Assembly: GCF_000247815.1 (NCBI RefSeq)
Contig: NC_021673.1
Location: 48,544,069 to 48,608,068, forward strand
Source: Ficedula albicollis
Lineage: Eukaryota; Chordata; Aves; Passeriformes; Muscicapidae
DNA length: 64,000 nt
Direction of reading: 5' to 3'
Each line of letters opens with the position of its first letter. Position 1 is the first letter of the stretch. Positions 49,497 through 62,875 of the stretch are shown in pieces. A program made the position numbers and the translations under genes. The notes beneath the pieces are model-generated. The model was not told the origin of the DNA and searched no databases. It saw only the letters and a program-made list of their open reading frames with translations.

Positions 49497-52400
49497 CCCT
49501 AAAATAGCTCACTTTAAAATCTGGCAAGCATTTCATATTAACTATCTCCACGGGCAATGAGAAGGGTGATGGAATTAGCAGTGAGGTAGGAAACCATTCT
49601 CCCTCTATATTATCTTGCTGATACAGGGCTGGTGAGATATCCCTGGTTTAAAGAGCTGAGTGTGTACAAGCCACACAGAAATCCAGCAACTCTGTGCAGG
49701 CAGGTAAGATTGCCATCAAACAGAGAAGAAATCATGGCCTCAGGATGAGCCCAAGTGTGCATACACAGGCAGGTACTGCAATGGAGTCTGGACCCACCAA
49801 CCAGCACAAAGGCTCACAAAGCACAGGTAGCTTTAATGGAAACAGCAAAAGGGTGGGAGATATTGCTGGCCTGTGCAGCATGAGAACAGGAGTGGTTTGC
49901 AGATGCCAAAGTCTTCCTTCATGGTGTTTTTAGCCTGGGAGCCTGAACTTCTTACCTAGAAAGTTATTTAGGGTGTTGAATCTGCTGCAGTGACCACACA
50001 TGCCTTGGAAAGGGCCAGCTGGAGCATCAACCTATATGTGGTGCAGTGAAGTCTGTGTTCATCTGCAGAGGCTGGATGAGGAAGCCTTACAAGGCAGAAG
50101 AGCCAGCAATGAAAAAGGGAGAAATTTTATAAAAGGAGAAAAAGTTAGAGTAGAAAACTCTCTGGGTCACAAAATTTTAAGAAAGGAAGACCTGAGATTA
50201 TGCACAGAGACTGCTGGCATTGGGGAAAGGTAGAAGAAAATAAACTTCCTCTTATTAGCACTAGGCTGAAAAAAAAAAATTAATGGAAGAGTTTGGTTTT
50301 TCTTTCCCAATCCACCTCATCAGCACTGAGGTTTGGACTCACAGGAAATACATCACCAGCCTCCGTAGAGAAGGAGAGTCCTGTCAGAGGTTGCACTTGT
50401 TCTGGGTCAGAGCTGAAGAAACAGTTTCAAGTGCCTGTCCTCACACAATTATTCCCCAGGAGAAGAACGCTGGGGTGCTGGTACAGCTGGGTAAACACAT
50501 CTACCAATTTGCTCTGTTCCAACAGGATCTAACACTGGACCTTTGGCTCAAATGCAGTGGTTATGGTTCCTCTCAAGAAAATAGGGATCTTTCAGCTCAT
50601 TCTAGCTGTGTATCCACTGGACCCTGCTTTTTCTGTGGCCAAAAAGTTCAGGCACTTGCTTATATTCTGTCAGTACTCTTGTTTTCCTACAGGAATTTTA
50701 ATTTGATTCTCTTTTATTAACCAACAAATACTGCTCTCAACCATTCTCATAATGGTTTACCTACCCAGTATAAACTTGCAGTATCTGGTATTATGATGAG
50801 AAATACACCACCTCTATAAATGTTTACCGTTTTTTACTAGACTTTATGTATTAATTTGCACACAGAAAGGAGGTCTATTGCTCTTTCACTCCAGACTCTA
50901 AAAATCAGTAAAACACAGTTCTGCTCTTGGCATGCTTAGAAAAAGACTAGCTTCAATTAAATTGGCCTAGATTTAAATCAGTAGGCTCATGAGCACACTT
51001 TGCCCTGATGGTGTCTCGTCAGTTTGTTCCAAATGTTATGCAGAAAATCTAGGAAAACACTGGGGGTGGGGGAGAACTGTATGCTGGCATTAAATTGATG
51101 AAATGATATTGTTAGAGGTGGAGGTATCTTCCTGCTTGAGAATCACTGCCTTTCACAAGCAAGTTGCTCACTATGGAAGCCTGCTAGTAAATGAAAAAGA
51201 GTATCAGAGGGCTGCCTGAGGTTCCTGGGACACACTAGCCCCACAGAGGACAAAGAGCTCTGCCACATCTGCTGGTAATAGAGTACAAACAACTGGAACA
51301 ATGAAGTTGCATTGGTTCATCAGCAATGAAACAGATTTTCCCCAGCAGATTAGCTGAAAACAAGAAAACAGAATTATAAATGCAGTGAAAAATGAGTAGA
51401 GGAGACTGAATTGATCAGGCTATTTAAAACATGCACTGTTATTTTTAATAGGCTTTCACCTGTTGCATCTGTCAACATGAGCATATCTTTCACTCCTGCA
51501 AGATTTATAGGCTTAGTTTAGCTGCTTATGAAAGACCCATTGGCCCTGAACATCTCGGCAAATGGCTCATTGTATCCACTCTACTTAGCAAGAAGCACAA
51601 AGCACTTAGTGAAAAACATTATCCTTTCCAGTGTTTACGTTCAGCTCAAGCACATCTTAGCCCTTTTATTGTCTGTATGGTTAAGTCCTACAGGTATCCT
51701 GTCATATAAAAGACATACTGCTTATTATTCCAGTGTTAACAAAGTACTTGAGGGAAACAGTAATCTATTTTCAGTGCAGGAAAAACCCACCCGATAGCAA
51801 CAGGAGGATCTTCTACATCTCAACCCACTGCAGAGGTGTCCCCACACAAGAATTGTGCAGGCAGTTGTACCTCTATCTGCGTCTTAAACCACAGCTTTCC
51901 ACTTGCTATGCTACTTTGTTCACCCTGCTATTCTTGCACGACATTTCTTTGAAATCCAAACAATATTTTCTTTTATGAATTAAGTACTTGCATGGTTACA
52001 AATTCTGTTTTAGAGTGATAGTTCTGACTTTCTCAGGTAAGAAAATGACTTCACATCAACCCAGAATACCTAACACCATAAAGAATCAATTCCATACATT
52101 ATCAACCCAGTTTTCTTAAATGTTTGGGGATTTTTACCAGATATGTCTCTTGCCACAATATGAGGTTTTAATAAATGGGAAAATACATATTTTAAAGAAA
52201 CACACCCTGTCTCTGAGACACACACACACAAAGAAAAAACAAAGCAATCTAGATTGAAAAGGAATAAAGTCAACAAGGACAGTGTTTAAGTAATCAACAT
52301 TTCCAGATAGGTGATGTCAAAATGGTAATTATCTTTCCAGAGCTGCCTGAAAATCTTAAGTAGGAGAAAAATGTCCAAAGAACTGTGTTGCACTGCTTGC

Positions 52401-55364
52401 CATGTAAGGGTATGGAGTTACATCTGGAATAATGTGCTCACAAAATTGTGTTCATCTTCCACAGCCCTCCAGAGCTCTATGGAAAGGGTGTAGGTGGTCC
52501 AAAGGGACACAATTACAAGTAAAGAAATAAAATTTAACATAGTAACGTTTGCAGTGCTCATCAGAACAAATTCCCCAGCAATGACACATAGCTGACATAA
52601 GGAAGTGCCCTTAAGGAATCAATGGGCGCTCCATTACAGGTTATGCTAGATAAAGCAGGCAGTGCTACAACTTGGATGGAAAAGTTTCCAAATGCTCTGA
52701 TTTCTGCAAGAGAGTGAAATGACAGAGACACAGCTGGGCAGGAAAGTTTCAAAAATGCCTTTAGGTCTCTGGCTTGTTTAAGCTACCTCTTGGAGAGCAG
52801 TGCAAAAGAGTTAGACTGTATGAAAGCAGTATTGTTCAGCAGGTGTTATCTTAGGCACTTTAGAACAATGCTACCTTCTTGTATTTAAAGCTTAGGCCTT
52901 ATGATTAATTATTTATATCTGCCCTGTCTTGGAGGGTGTTTGAGGATGCTGCTGCAGTACAGGCCACCAAGAGCAGAGTTTGGGAAGCTATGGTTCAGTA
53001 AGAGAACAGGACAGGGAGAATAAGGACAGGTATATAAAGATATCCATCAAGATTTCCATGTCTGTGTTGAGGAATCTGAAAGCAGCTTGATTTATGAAAA
53101 CAAGCATAAAAGTATCAGACACTTACAGTGAAAAGACTGCTTAGGGTGCACATCTTAGGAATCATGAATGGAAGGAATAACCAAATCAGCCTTTTAACTG
53201 TTTGTAACATGTTATAGGGAAAAAGTCTTCATTGTCAGTGTGAGCAAACACCTACATCAGGGCCAGAATATACTAGAGACAGTTCTTGCTGCCCAAATGC
53301 TGTCCAAATCTTAATAATTAACATTTTTGATAGACATCAGTTTTCAATACTAACACTTTTTAAATACTGCTGGCCAGAAACCAATTTTCCAGCTATTATT
53401 TATTCATCAACTTCCATCTCAAGAAATCTCAGAGATATCTATGCTGACCAGTGAAAAATGGGGGAATGAACAGAGAAACATCTTAAAACAATACCACTGT
53501 TGTGCAGCACCACAGTCACGGGATTATTGCCTTTCTCTCCTCCTGTAATGAGAGATTTTACCTGTATTCCTTGGGTGGAAAAGGGACAAGTGACCCACGT
53601 ACCAAGAGGCCCAACTCTCTCACCAGCAAGTGCCAATGCATTTTGCATTAACACTTCTCATGAGTCCCAGTGCCAACAGGGCTAGGGGAGTGTGAAAAAC
53701 CTCCAGAATGTGCTTTCTCACAGTCTGACAGATAATATGCCATGAAACCAAAGACTGTTATGTCATCCAGGACATAATATGCCATATTCAAAGGAATGAG
53801 TTGCTGCTCACAGGTTACATAGACAATCATTGAAACTTAAATTGAAAAGTTCATTTTCTTAGGAACACAGCTTTGCTCCTCACACAGCCTATTCCCTATA
53901 TCCACATAAAATATGGCTTATTCAGGTCTCTCTGGAGCAGCAAAGTTCAGCTGGTTTGAAAAAGAGAAAGGAAAAATACCTACTTATCCAATATTTTCAT
54001 TCTATGGAGTTTACTATGCAAAAGAGCAGGTAAAGAGTAAAAGCAGATGGAAATGCTTTGAAATACAAATACTTTTTTAAAAAGGAAAGAGTTAACATGA
54101 ATAAGGTTATTTTATCTCTAAATGTCAAGTCCAAGATGCTCTGAGCAAGCACTGGTTGGGGACAAAGCTAAAGTAGTAGGTTCCTCTTTAAAGAAATGCA
54201 GACCAAGTAGCAAAATATAGACTGAAAATTAAAGTGCAAGAAGACAAACATTCTTAAATTAGCCTGGGGAAGTCTATCTATCTAAGTCTTGCCTATATTA
54301 GACAGGGTTTGCTGGAAAAGGGAAAATTGTAAAATTACCAGTAAGTTGCCCTACCGGAAGTGCAACCTTATATTAGAAAAAAGGAGATTTTTGGCTGCTC
54401 TAACCCTATAAAGTTCCTTCAAGCAAGTAAGCCAAGCTGGAGAAAGGATTCAGCATATGCTGAACCATTTACCTGCACCTGCAGCCTGATGGAGAAGAGT
54501 GTTGACTTTGCTGGTAATGGTTAATAACTTGGTATTTAGAGCTGTCCTTGGCACTCTTGCACAGCCTGTGGAGGCAGTACTGTGTTTCACAGACTGCATT
54601 TCAAAACAATACAATGTCCTGGGCGGCAGCATCTGATTTCTATATACCCTCCCGTAAAAAAGGAAAAATTAAAAAAAAAAAATAAAAAAGAGAGAGAGAG
54701 AGAAACTCTTCACTTGAAGTTGAGGAGAAAATTAGAAAACGGATTAAATGTAAAACACTCACAGGGAGGCAGAGATCCTGGGAAATAGGGAAAACGGGAG
54801 ACTGCGAACTTCTGTGCCTTTGCATGGAAGGGTTTAAAACCCTCTCTAGAACATCCAGGTGCAAATTGCTGCTTCCACTCCTCATCCTTCCCTAACTCAC
54901 AGATGCTGCATCTCAAATACAAATTTTGAGCATGGATCCAATGGCCTTAAGCCCTTCTGAAGTCCTCTTGCCCAGTCGGCTCAGCACCTTAGAAATGAGG
55001 TGACCATCTCTGTAAACCATTTTCATGATTTTACACCTTTCAAATCTGCACCTCTACTTCCAATACTTCCCCAAACCCCATCCCAAAATCCTTTTTTAAT
55101 ATATTGCAAAGAAGCTACAACAAATGCTTGCAGAATGCTGACCTAAAGCACAATTCTTCACCTGATTCTGCAACTTGCAAACTTTACATTTTTTCCTACA
55201 TGGCCTCTAATTTTGAGTTTCTAATAGAAACCCTGTACAGGCAGACAGCACCATTTTGTGGCCAGTTCAATGCAGATGGCCAGGATACTGTATCCATTTT
55301 CTCCTAGTATCTGTTTTGACCAATTCTCATTTTTCTCTTCCCAGCAGAGAGAATTCCCAAGATT
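49497..55364. other. Long non-coding stretch, no feature recognised
   Basis: About 5.9 kb with no recognised transposon or exon. The largest frame is 145 codons (50283-50720, +), of unrecognised and chance-like composition. Low-complexity patches: an A run near 50270-50279, a short CA run near 52221-52231, and A/GA runs at 54670-54705. Degraded repeats may be missed. Confidence 0.45.
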
Positions 55365-55435
55365 GGTTAAAGAGTTAAGAACTGGCTGGATGGCGAGGCC
55401 CAGAGAGTGGTGTTGAACAGTGCTGCATCCAGCTG

Positions 55436-55968
<533 letters not shown>

Positions 55969-56548
55969 AAGGCCAATGGCTTCCTATCCTGGATCAGGAA
56001 CAGTGTGGCCAGCAGGAGTAGGGAGATCATTCTTCACTGTACTCCGCACTGGTGAGGCCACACCTTGAGTTCTGTGTCCAGTTCTGTCCCCTCAGTTTAG
56101 GAAGGATGTTGAGATGCTTGAGTGCATCCAGAGGAGGGCAACAAGGCTGGTGAGGGGCTTGGAACACAAGCTGAGGGAGCTGGGGTTGTTCAGCCTGGAG
56201 AAAAGGAGACTCAAAGGTGACCTTATCACTCTCTACAACTTCCTGAAAGGTGGTTGTAGTCAGGTCTAGTTGGTCTCTTTCACCAGGCAGCAACTGACAG
56301 AACCAGAGGACACAGTCTCAAGCTGCACCAAGGGAAATACAGGTTGGATATTAGGAAGAAGTTTTTATGGAAAGAGTGACGAAGTACAGGAATTGTCTGC
56401 CTGTGGAGGTGGTGGAGTCATCATCCCTGGATGTGTTTTAAAAAAGACTGAATGTGGCACTTGGTGCCATGATTTAGTTGAGGTATTAGGGTATGGGACG
56501 GACTCGATTTTAAAGGTCTCTTTCAAACTAGTGATTTTGTGATTTCAA

Positions 56549-56628
56549 GTGTGTGTTAATGGGAAACAAGAGGGAATAGTATGGCTTTGGTGAGCACAGG
56601 AGTATGATAAAGCATTGCAAAGGGACTT
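56549..56628. other. Spacer between two CR1 copies
   Basis: About 80 bp of unclassified sequence separating the tail of the first CR1 from the start of the second. Confidence 0.6.
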
Positions 56629-57043
56629 GGCAACAAGGCTGGAGAGGGGCTTGGAACACAAGCCCTATGAGGAATGGCTGAGGGAACTGTGGTTGTTTAG
56701 CCTGGAAAAAGGAGACTCAAAGGTGACCTTATCACTCTCTACAACTTCCTGAAAGGTGGTTGTAGTCAGGTCTAGTTGGTCTCTTCCACCAGGCAGCAAC
56801 TGACAGAACCAGAGGACACAGTCTCAAGCTGCGCCAAGAGAGATATAGGTTGGATATTAGGAAGAAGTTTTTCATGGAAAGAATAATAAAGCTTTGCCTG
56901 GGGAGATGGTGGAGTCAACATCCCTGAATGCATTGAAAAAAAGACTGGATGTGGCACTTGGTGCCATGGTGTAGTTGAGGTGTTAGGGCATGGGTTGGAC
57001 TTGACGATCTCCTAGTGATTCTGTGATATTGTGATACTGTGAG
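56629..57043 (+). mobile_element. CR1 LINE 3' fragment, sense, second copy
   Basis: Starts ggcaacaaggctggagaggggcttgg, then acaagccctatgaggaatggctgaggga (a segment deleted in the neighbouring copy), ttgtttagcctgg, ccttatcactctctacaactt, ggatattaggaagaagttttt, and gactggatgtggcacttggtgccatgg. It ends tagtgattctgtgatattgtgatactgtgag. Same subfamily and orientation as the copy at 55365, about 80 bp downstream. Only the end of ORF2 and the 3' UTR are present. Confidence 0.93.
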
Positions 57044-60000
57044 TTAGGCATTCAAGTCTCTGTTTTAGACTGCTAATGCACACTGCTTGCAATTTGCATG
57101 CAAATCCCCAGGCTTAATCTAACAAGAATATGTCATTTTAGCCTCTTCAGGTGTCTTTGTTGTTTATAAGTAAAGAAATCTATCACACAAAATAAAAAGT
57201 GGGGATTTCCAACAGTAGTCTCCATTCAGGCAAAGTGGTAACTTTTCCCAGGACAATCTTGATTTTCTACTACCAAACTATTGGTCTCAGAATTATATTT
57301 TGCATTGCAGATTACATATTTGTGGCCTGCAGTCACAGGAAACTTATCCTTCAAAATTTAGTTCAGTAGGACCTCAATATGGGACTTGCTGTTCAAAACA
57401 ATAGGAAGAGGACATATATTCTTTTAACTTACCATGGCTAAAATAAAGCAAAAAAAGTCAACTTTATCTTCTGGAAATGTCACACTTGCTTTGTGTCCTT
57501 CAGAATCCATTGATTTCTTTCTTCTTCCCCTGGAGTAATTGCTCAGACCTTTTCTGCCCATCTGCACTTTCTCTACCACAAGCTGCAGAAGCATTCACTA
57601 TTAGTGTGTCTCAGAGGTGCTAACCTAAAGAGACGATATTAATGACATAAAAAACCCTGTGCAGCCTCTTCTATCCTTTTTCACTCTTACTTTTCAGGAG
57701 ACAGGGAGCAGAGGAGGGATTTCCACAATAGTATTGTTTCAGCTTAATACAAAGTAAATCCTTGATTCTTTATGTGTGCTTGGAAGCCTATAGTAATCAT
57801 ATTATTCCAGGGTCCTTATTGCTGGTTAATGGAATTCTTTTAATATTGACCCAAGCTTCTATTAAATAGATTTGCATTGATCTGGTGATGTATAGAGCTC
57901 AAGTAAGTCTATCTATGTGTAAGCAAATTAAAAGCCTTAAGCCTATATAGCCAAACTGTATAATCCCATGTTGAAAAATTGATCCTCTGATACTCTCCTG
58001 GGGAGATTTTTTTTTCTTTTTAGGCAAAGAGACACTTTCAATTTCTTTGACAGAAAGAAAAATATCACAAATATTTCCCATTCAGCAAATACAGTCCAAA
58101 GCCACCAGAATAAGTGTTCGTAATTAGAAACTGCACCTTGAACTGGGTAATACAGCACTGACAATTCAGCAGTTAAAATGAGTATACGAATTATGTTGAA
58201 TACAATAAATTATGTTTGTACAGCATCACTTATCATTGCTTTCCAGCCTGAGCACAGAGTTTGATATTTTTGAAGCAATATGTTTACCACAGCCTTGCTG
58301 TCACCAAATTCAATACCAGCATCACCCAGACCATTCTCCTTTGAAATCAAATTTATCTCAGTGTGCCTTTTTTCTGTCCTGGAATAAAATCCTCAAACAC
58401 ATAGATCTCAAAACACTTAGTAAATAACACTGTACAGGTTGTATAAGTGCAGAAGTATTGAAGATGCACCCATGAAACCTGTTGTAATAAGATCTACAGA
58501 TCTGCATGAGAACTAGTCTCCAGTCACCACCATCAGTGTTCATGGCCCCTGAATGTGAGGATGGGCACAGGGGAGTGAGAAGCGCAAGCTCAGATAGGTG
58601 GTTTCCCAAGGCACCATGCTCCAGCGTAGCTTATCCCACCTCTAGCAAGAACTGCATTCCCTTTGAAGTCTCTCTTCTAAGAGAAGGCATCAGTACTGTT
58701 CCTCCTTTCTCTCCCACCATGTCCGTTAATTACATTCATTAATTAACCAAGACATAATCCATCTTCACTATCAGACCAGTGAGTTCAGAGAGCACCCAAG
58801 GAGCAGGAAGACTTACATTCACATATACCCAAATAAGTGGGATGTCTTCAATCTTATTTCCATATGAAATGAGACTAAAATAATCATAAGCTTAATTCAG
58901 TTTCTCAGTTCCTGTTTCATACACATTTTGACCTTCCAGCACAACTGCACTAGTGGTAATCTTTGTCTAATATATTACAGGCTACTAGCACAACTCCAGA
59001 AAATCCACAACAATATCCAAGGTGCCCAACTGCATACAAAGATCAACCCACATTTGGAAACCCAGACTGAGCACCTATAATTTGGAGGCCATTCTTACAT
59101 TACCCAGTTAATACATACATATGCCTCTGCTGTGCACTTACAGCATGTGAGCAAAGGGTGAGTGAAAAAAAGTCCGTAGGACCCTGGCAAAAAACGGTGG
59201 TCAGGATGGCAGAGTTCATGCAGTGTTTTTAGTGGTGATGGAGGATGAGCACTGTCTCAATGCTTACCTTATTGAGTGGGATCTGTCAAGAAAACATGGG
59301 TAGTAAGTAAAGAGACACCTTTCAAGAAATGTTAATTAACATCAAACATGGATCAATAATCTTTAAAACCTCCCCATTATAAGCATGAACAACTACAGCT
59401 TTGCAAATTGAAGTAGGTCTTGATAGATGTGAAGATTTTCTGACTGGAAGAGCCATATCTGCTGTTACCCCATGTGCAAACACTTCCATCACTTATTATC
59501 AATAGCCAAAAGAGCATATCAGCAAAACCAGATATTTTTAGTTAGGATATTGCATGCCATGAACCTTTCAAATATTTCAGTAAGTGTTTTTACTACTTGT
59601 TAGGCTGAGACCCAACATAGCCTCTATTCTATGCATGCAACCTTTCTGCAGGAGGCATTTTGAATGCCAGGTGGTTTTCTTTCGATGGACTTTCCACATG
59701 CTTCAGTATGAATAGCGTAACACCTTGCTTTCATAATGAAGTTGTGTGTTTACTTCTCTGTGATTTCTCAGACGCACACAATTATGAAGTGCTAAAACAA
59801 TTTTCCTGTGGGTCAGCTGCATGAACTGGCTTTGGGGTGACAAGAGTGAAAGCCTCCATATCATCACCAGCTCTAGACAGTCAGCAGAATGAATAGGTCA
59901 CATCTCTGCATCAAAGGAAACCCACTGTCCAGGACCTCAGTGCTGCATTATGACTGTCTTAAAATCAATGAAAACTTAATAGGATGCGAAAGAAAAATTA

Positions 60001-61090
60001 CCATTGTGGGTCCTTAAAAGTTATTTTACCACAAAAGCAGTAAATTCCTGTCTGCACAGAGAAAAAGATCCTTGCCTCTCACTCCCTAGTAACAGTAGGC
60101 ATTACCTGCCATGTGGTTACGTACAGGATTTCCAGGGAATATAGGATGAAAACATCTCTTTCTCCAGGTGCAGGAGTCAAACTGAAAACAAAGGCTAGTA
60201 GTACACCATGAATCCTTTGCAAGACAAGGGGCTGTGCAGCCCCCCAGGGCTGGGGCATACACCCAAGTCCTGCCTACCTCAATCTTTTGCCCCAGCCCTG
60301 AGCTGGAAGGTGACCTGCAGGAAACTCACAAAAAGTCATTACTGTGTTGTGTCAGCTCAGAAAACCGCAACAGGGCCAGGCAGGGGAGGAAAAAGCCTGG
60401 AGAGGAAATAAAGGAAATTCACTTTGGCAGAAACTAGCAAAGCCTTTTTCTGAATGTTAACTATCTAATTTAATGAAGTCTAGAGATCAGTAGAGACAAT
60501 TGTCACTGCCAGCTTTGATGCCAATCACAACTCTGGAACATGAGCAAATGAATGCATCTAACATACAAGGGAGAAAACAAAACAAGGCAAGGATTTGACC
60601 CTTTGCTCTCATGATCCTTTAAGAAGAAATATCACCTTTCAAAACTACAGGTTTTGAAGCCCATACAAGTCAGCAAGAATAAGGAAAGAGAAATCGCAAG
60701 GCAAAAGTCTACAGAATTGAAATTTCACTCTGATGGTCTGTGGTGCCTTTTGGGCTGTCGGTGGGATCACTTGTGGGCTGAAAACCTCTATGTGGGCTGG
60801 AAAATTAGGGAAGATTTCTCTAATCCTGCCAGGGAAGCAGGCCTGACGTTTTTCCTTCTGGGCAGCTCTAAGTCTGCTGTCCCTTCATGGGAGTCCTATC
60901 GCCAGGACACACTTCCCCTGTGCCCATGGGTTCCCAGTATCCTGAACTTATCCTTGAGAAGGCATATGGTGAAGGAGATGTTTTGCATCTCTGCTAAGTA
61001 CATACTGTGCATCAAAGGCACAGCTAAGCAACTTAATATAGTCTGATTTCTTTCAAGTAGGTTGTACCATAGAGACTTGCAATGGAGGAA
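57044..61090. other. Non-coding DNA, no feature recognised
   Basis: AT-rich unique-looking sequence with short T runs (58009-58016). The 130-codon frame at 60654-61046 (+) is not recognised. No RNA gene seen. Confidence 0.5.
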
Positions 61091-61250
61091 AATTAGAACA
61101 ATTAGGTTTGGAAAAGACCTGCAAGATCAAGTCCAACCTTTGAATATCACCATGCCCACTAAACCATATCACAAAATGACACATATACTCATTTTTTAAC
61201 ACTTCCAGGGATGGTGATTTCCCACTTTTTCCCTGAAAATCTGTAGATGT
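61091..61250 (-). mobile_element. CR1 LINE 3' tail fragment, antisense
   Basis: On the plus strand: aattaggtttggaaaagacctgcaagatcaagtccaacc, then caccatgcccactaaaccat, then cacttccagggatggtgattt. This is the reverse complement of the 3' end of the CR1 subfamily whose tail reads ggtcttttccaac. About 160 bp of 3' UTR only, moderately diverged. Confidence 0.9.
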
Positions 61251-62116
61251 ATAGTTCTTGCTCTTATGGGTAAACATGGCTTAACATATAATTCTGGACA
61301 ATCTCCTTCCCAAGCTAAAGGACTGAACTCTTTCCTCTCTCATCCTCTTGAGCCACCCTTCCTTCTCTGAAAATGGGGTCTGGGAAAGCTCTATTCGGGA
61401 GAACAGCATTTTATCCCCCCTCTAAAATATTAAGAATGTTAAGTGTGCCCATTTCTTGCTTTATATGACTTTTGCATATCTACATCCTCCTCAGAATAGT
61501 CACACCGTGAGAAATTCTGATGGTACTAGAAATGCCCTTACTGTGACACCACAGAATCTAAGAGGTTTGCATGAAATTTCTACTAAGCATCGAAACACAG
61601 AGGGTGACTTGGGGATGAATTTCCCTGAGGGTACAGTTCTTACCTTATACTCATTTAGTTTTGGGGGAATCCTGTCATAATGCAGAACCATCCATCCTCT
61701 CTGCAGCACACATGAGAAATACAAGATCCCAAATTCTTCTGTTTGACTTTTCCCTGCCTTCTTCTCTGTCTTTTCATCCAAGCTGTAGACCTGAAAACCA
61801 AACCATATGATCAGAAGACCATGACCACATGGAGACCTATGGAGAGCCCACAACTGCATTGTGCAAAATTACCCATTTCCAACTTTCATCCACCAACCAT
61901 CATGTGTCTCATTTGAGCAATGCTGATGGCAGTCACCAAACTACACCAAGTAGTTTGCCACATGCTCAATAGCAAGAGACCTTGGCAGACATAATCCCAC
62001 CCAGGCCAATCATATATTTTCCACAAAAGCTATACAAGGAATACCCCAATCCTGGCAGAATTTAGGAGGTTTTAGGACAATGCACTGAAAACCATACTTT
62101 AACTTTTGATCAGCCC
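61251..62116. other. Non-coding DNA, no feature recognised
   Basis: No gene or repeat recognised. The 119-codon minus-strand frame at 61500-61859 shows no domain. Confidence 0.5.
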
Positions 62117-62203
62117 TGAAGCTGTAAAGCAGTTAGATTAGATGGTCATTACAGGTCCTTTTTGGCTGAACTATTTGGCTGAACTATTCTATTCTATGCC
62201 ATT
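62117..62203 (+). mobile_element. CR1 LINE 3' tail, sense, ATTCT-type end
   Basis: gctgtaaagcagttagattagatggtcattacaggtcctt corresponds to the CR1 end (gttggactagatgatc...aggtcccttcc), followed by a duplicated ttggctgaactat and the tail ctattctattctatg. The 5-bp ATTCT tail marks a different subfamily from the ATTCTGTG-type tails at 24.8 and 57.0 kb. Short and old. Confidence 0.8.
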
Positions 62204-62875
62204 CTTATTAGTATCTCCTTTCCCTAAAAGTACACACTGAGGCACACACACTGATGCACTAGCTACAGCTACCGGGCATTCTTCATGCCTCTTCTGCCAT
62301 TCAGCCCCAGGGTCTGACCTCGTGGCACTCCTCTCTACTTAGGCCATGGCAGAAACCAACCCTGCAGCCCAGTGGCCACCCCTATTCCCTCTCTGCAGAC
62401 CAGGGATAATTTCCATGAGGCCATGCAGAGAGGACTGGGGACACAAACTCAGTTTTGAGGGGATACAAAGGGTGGTGTCTGTAGCCACAGCCTGAATAAA
62501 AGCCAAAGAGTAACCAGAGCCATGGGCTGGGCTGGGCTGGGCTGGCCAGTGGCAAAGGAACACCATGGAAACAATAAATTCTTTGAAAAACTAGTAAGGG
62601 GAGGTTACACTGGTGTGGTAGAAATGTTGGTCATTTTCAGATCTAGAACACTCAAATCTGTGCCCAAAGCAGAGCCAGGCAAACAACATCTCTTGGCAAA
62701 AAAATAACCCACTCCTGTTATCACTGTCATAGTCCCTTTCCCCACTGAAACCAAGATGCATAGATCTGTTAAACACACTAATTTTTGTGTTTATATGGGA
62801 TACAAAATGCATTTCAGCCAAAGGGTAAAACTTCTACAGCTCACTTGTGCCACTGACCTTTTTCAAAGAGAGAGA
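62204..62875. other. Non-coding DNA with short (GGCTG)n run
   Basis: No gene recognised. A four-unit gggct/ggctg pentanucleotide run lies at about 62524-62545. Confidence 0.5.
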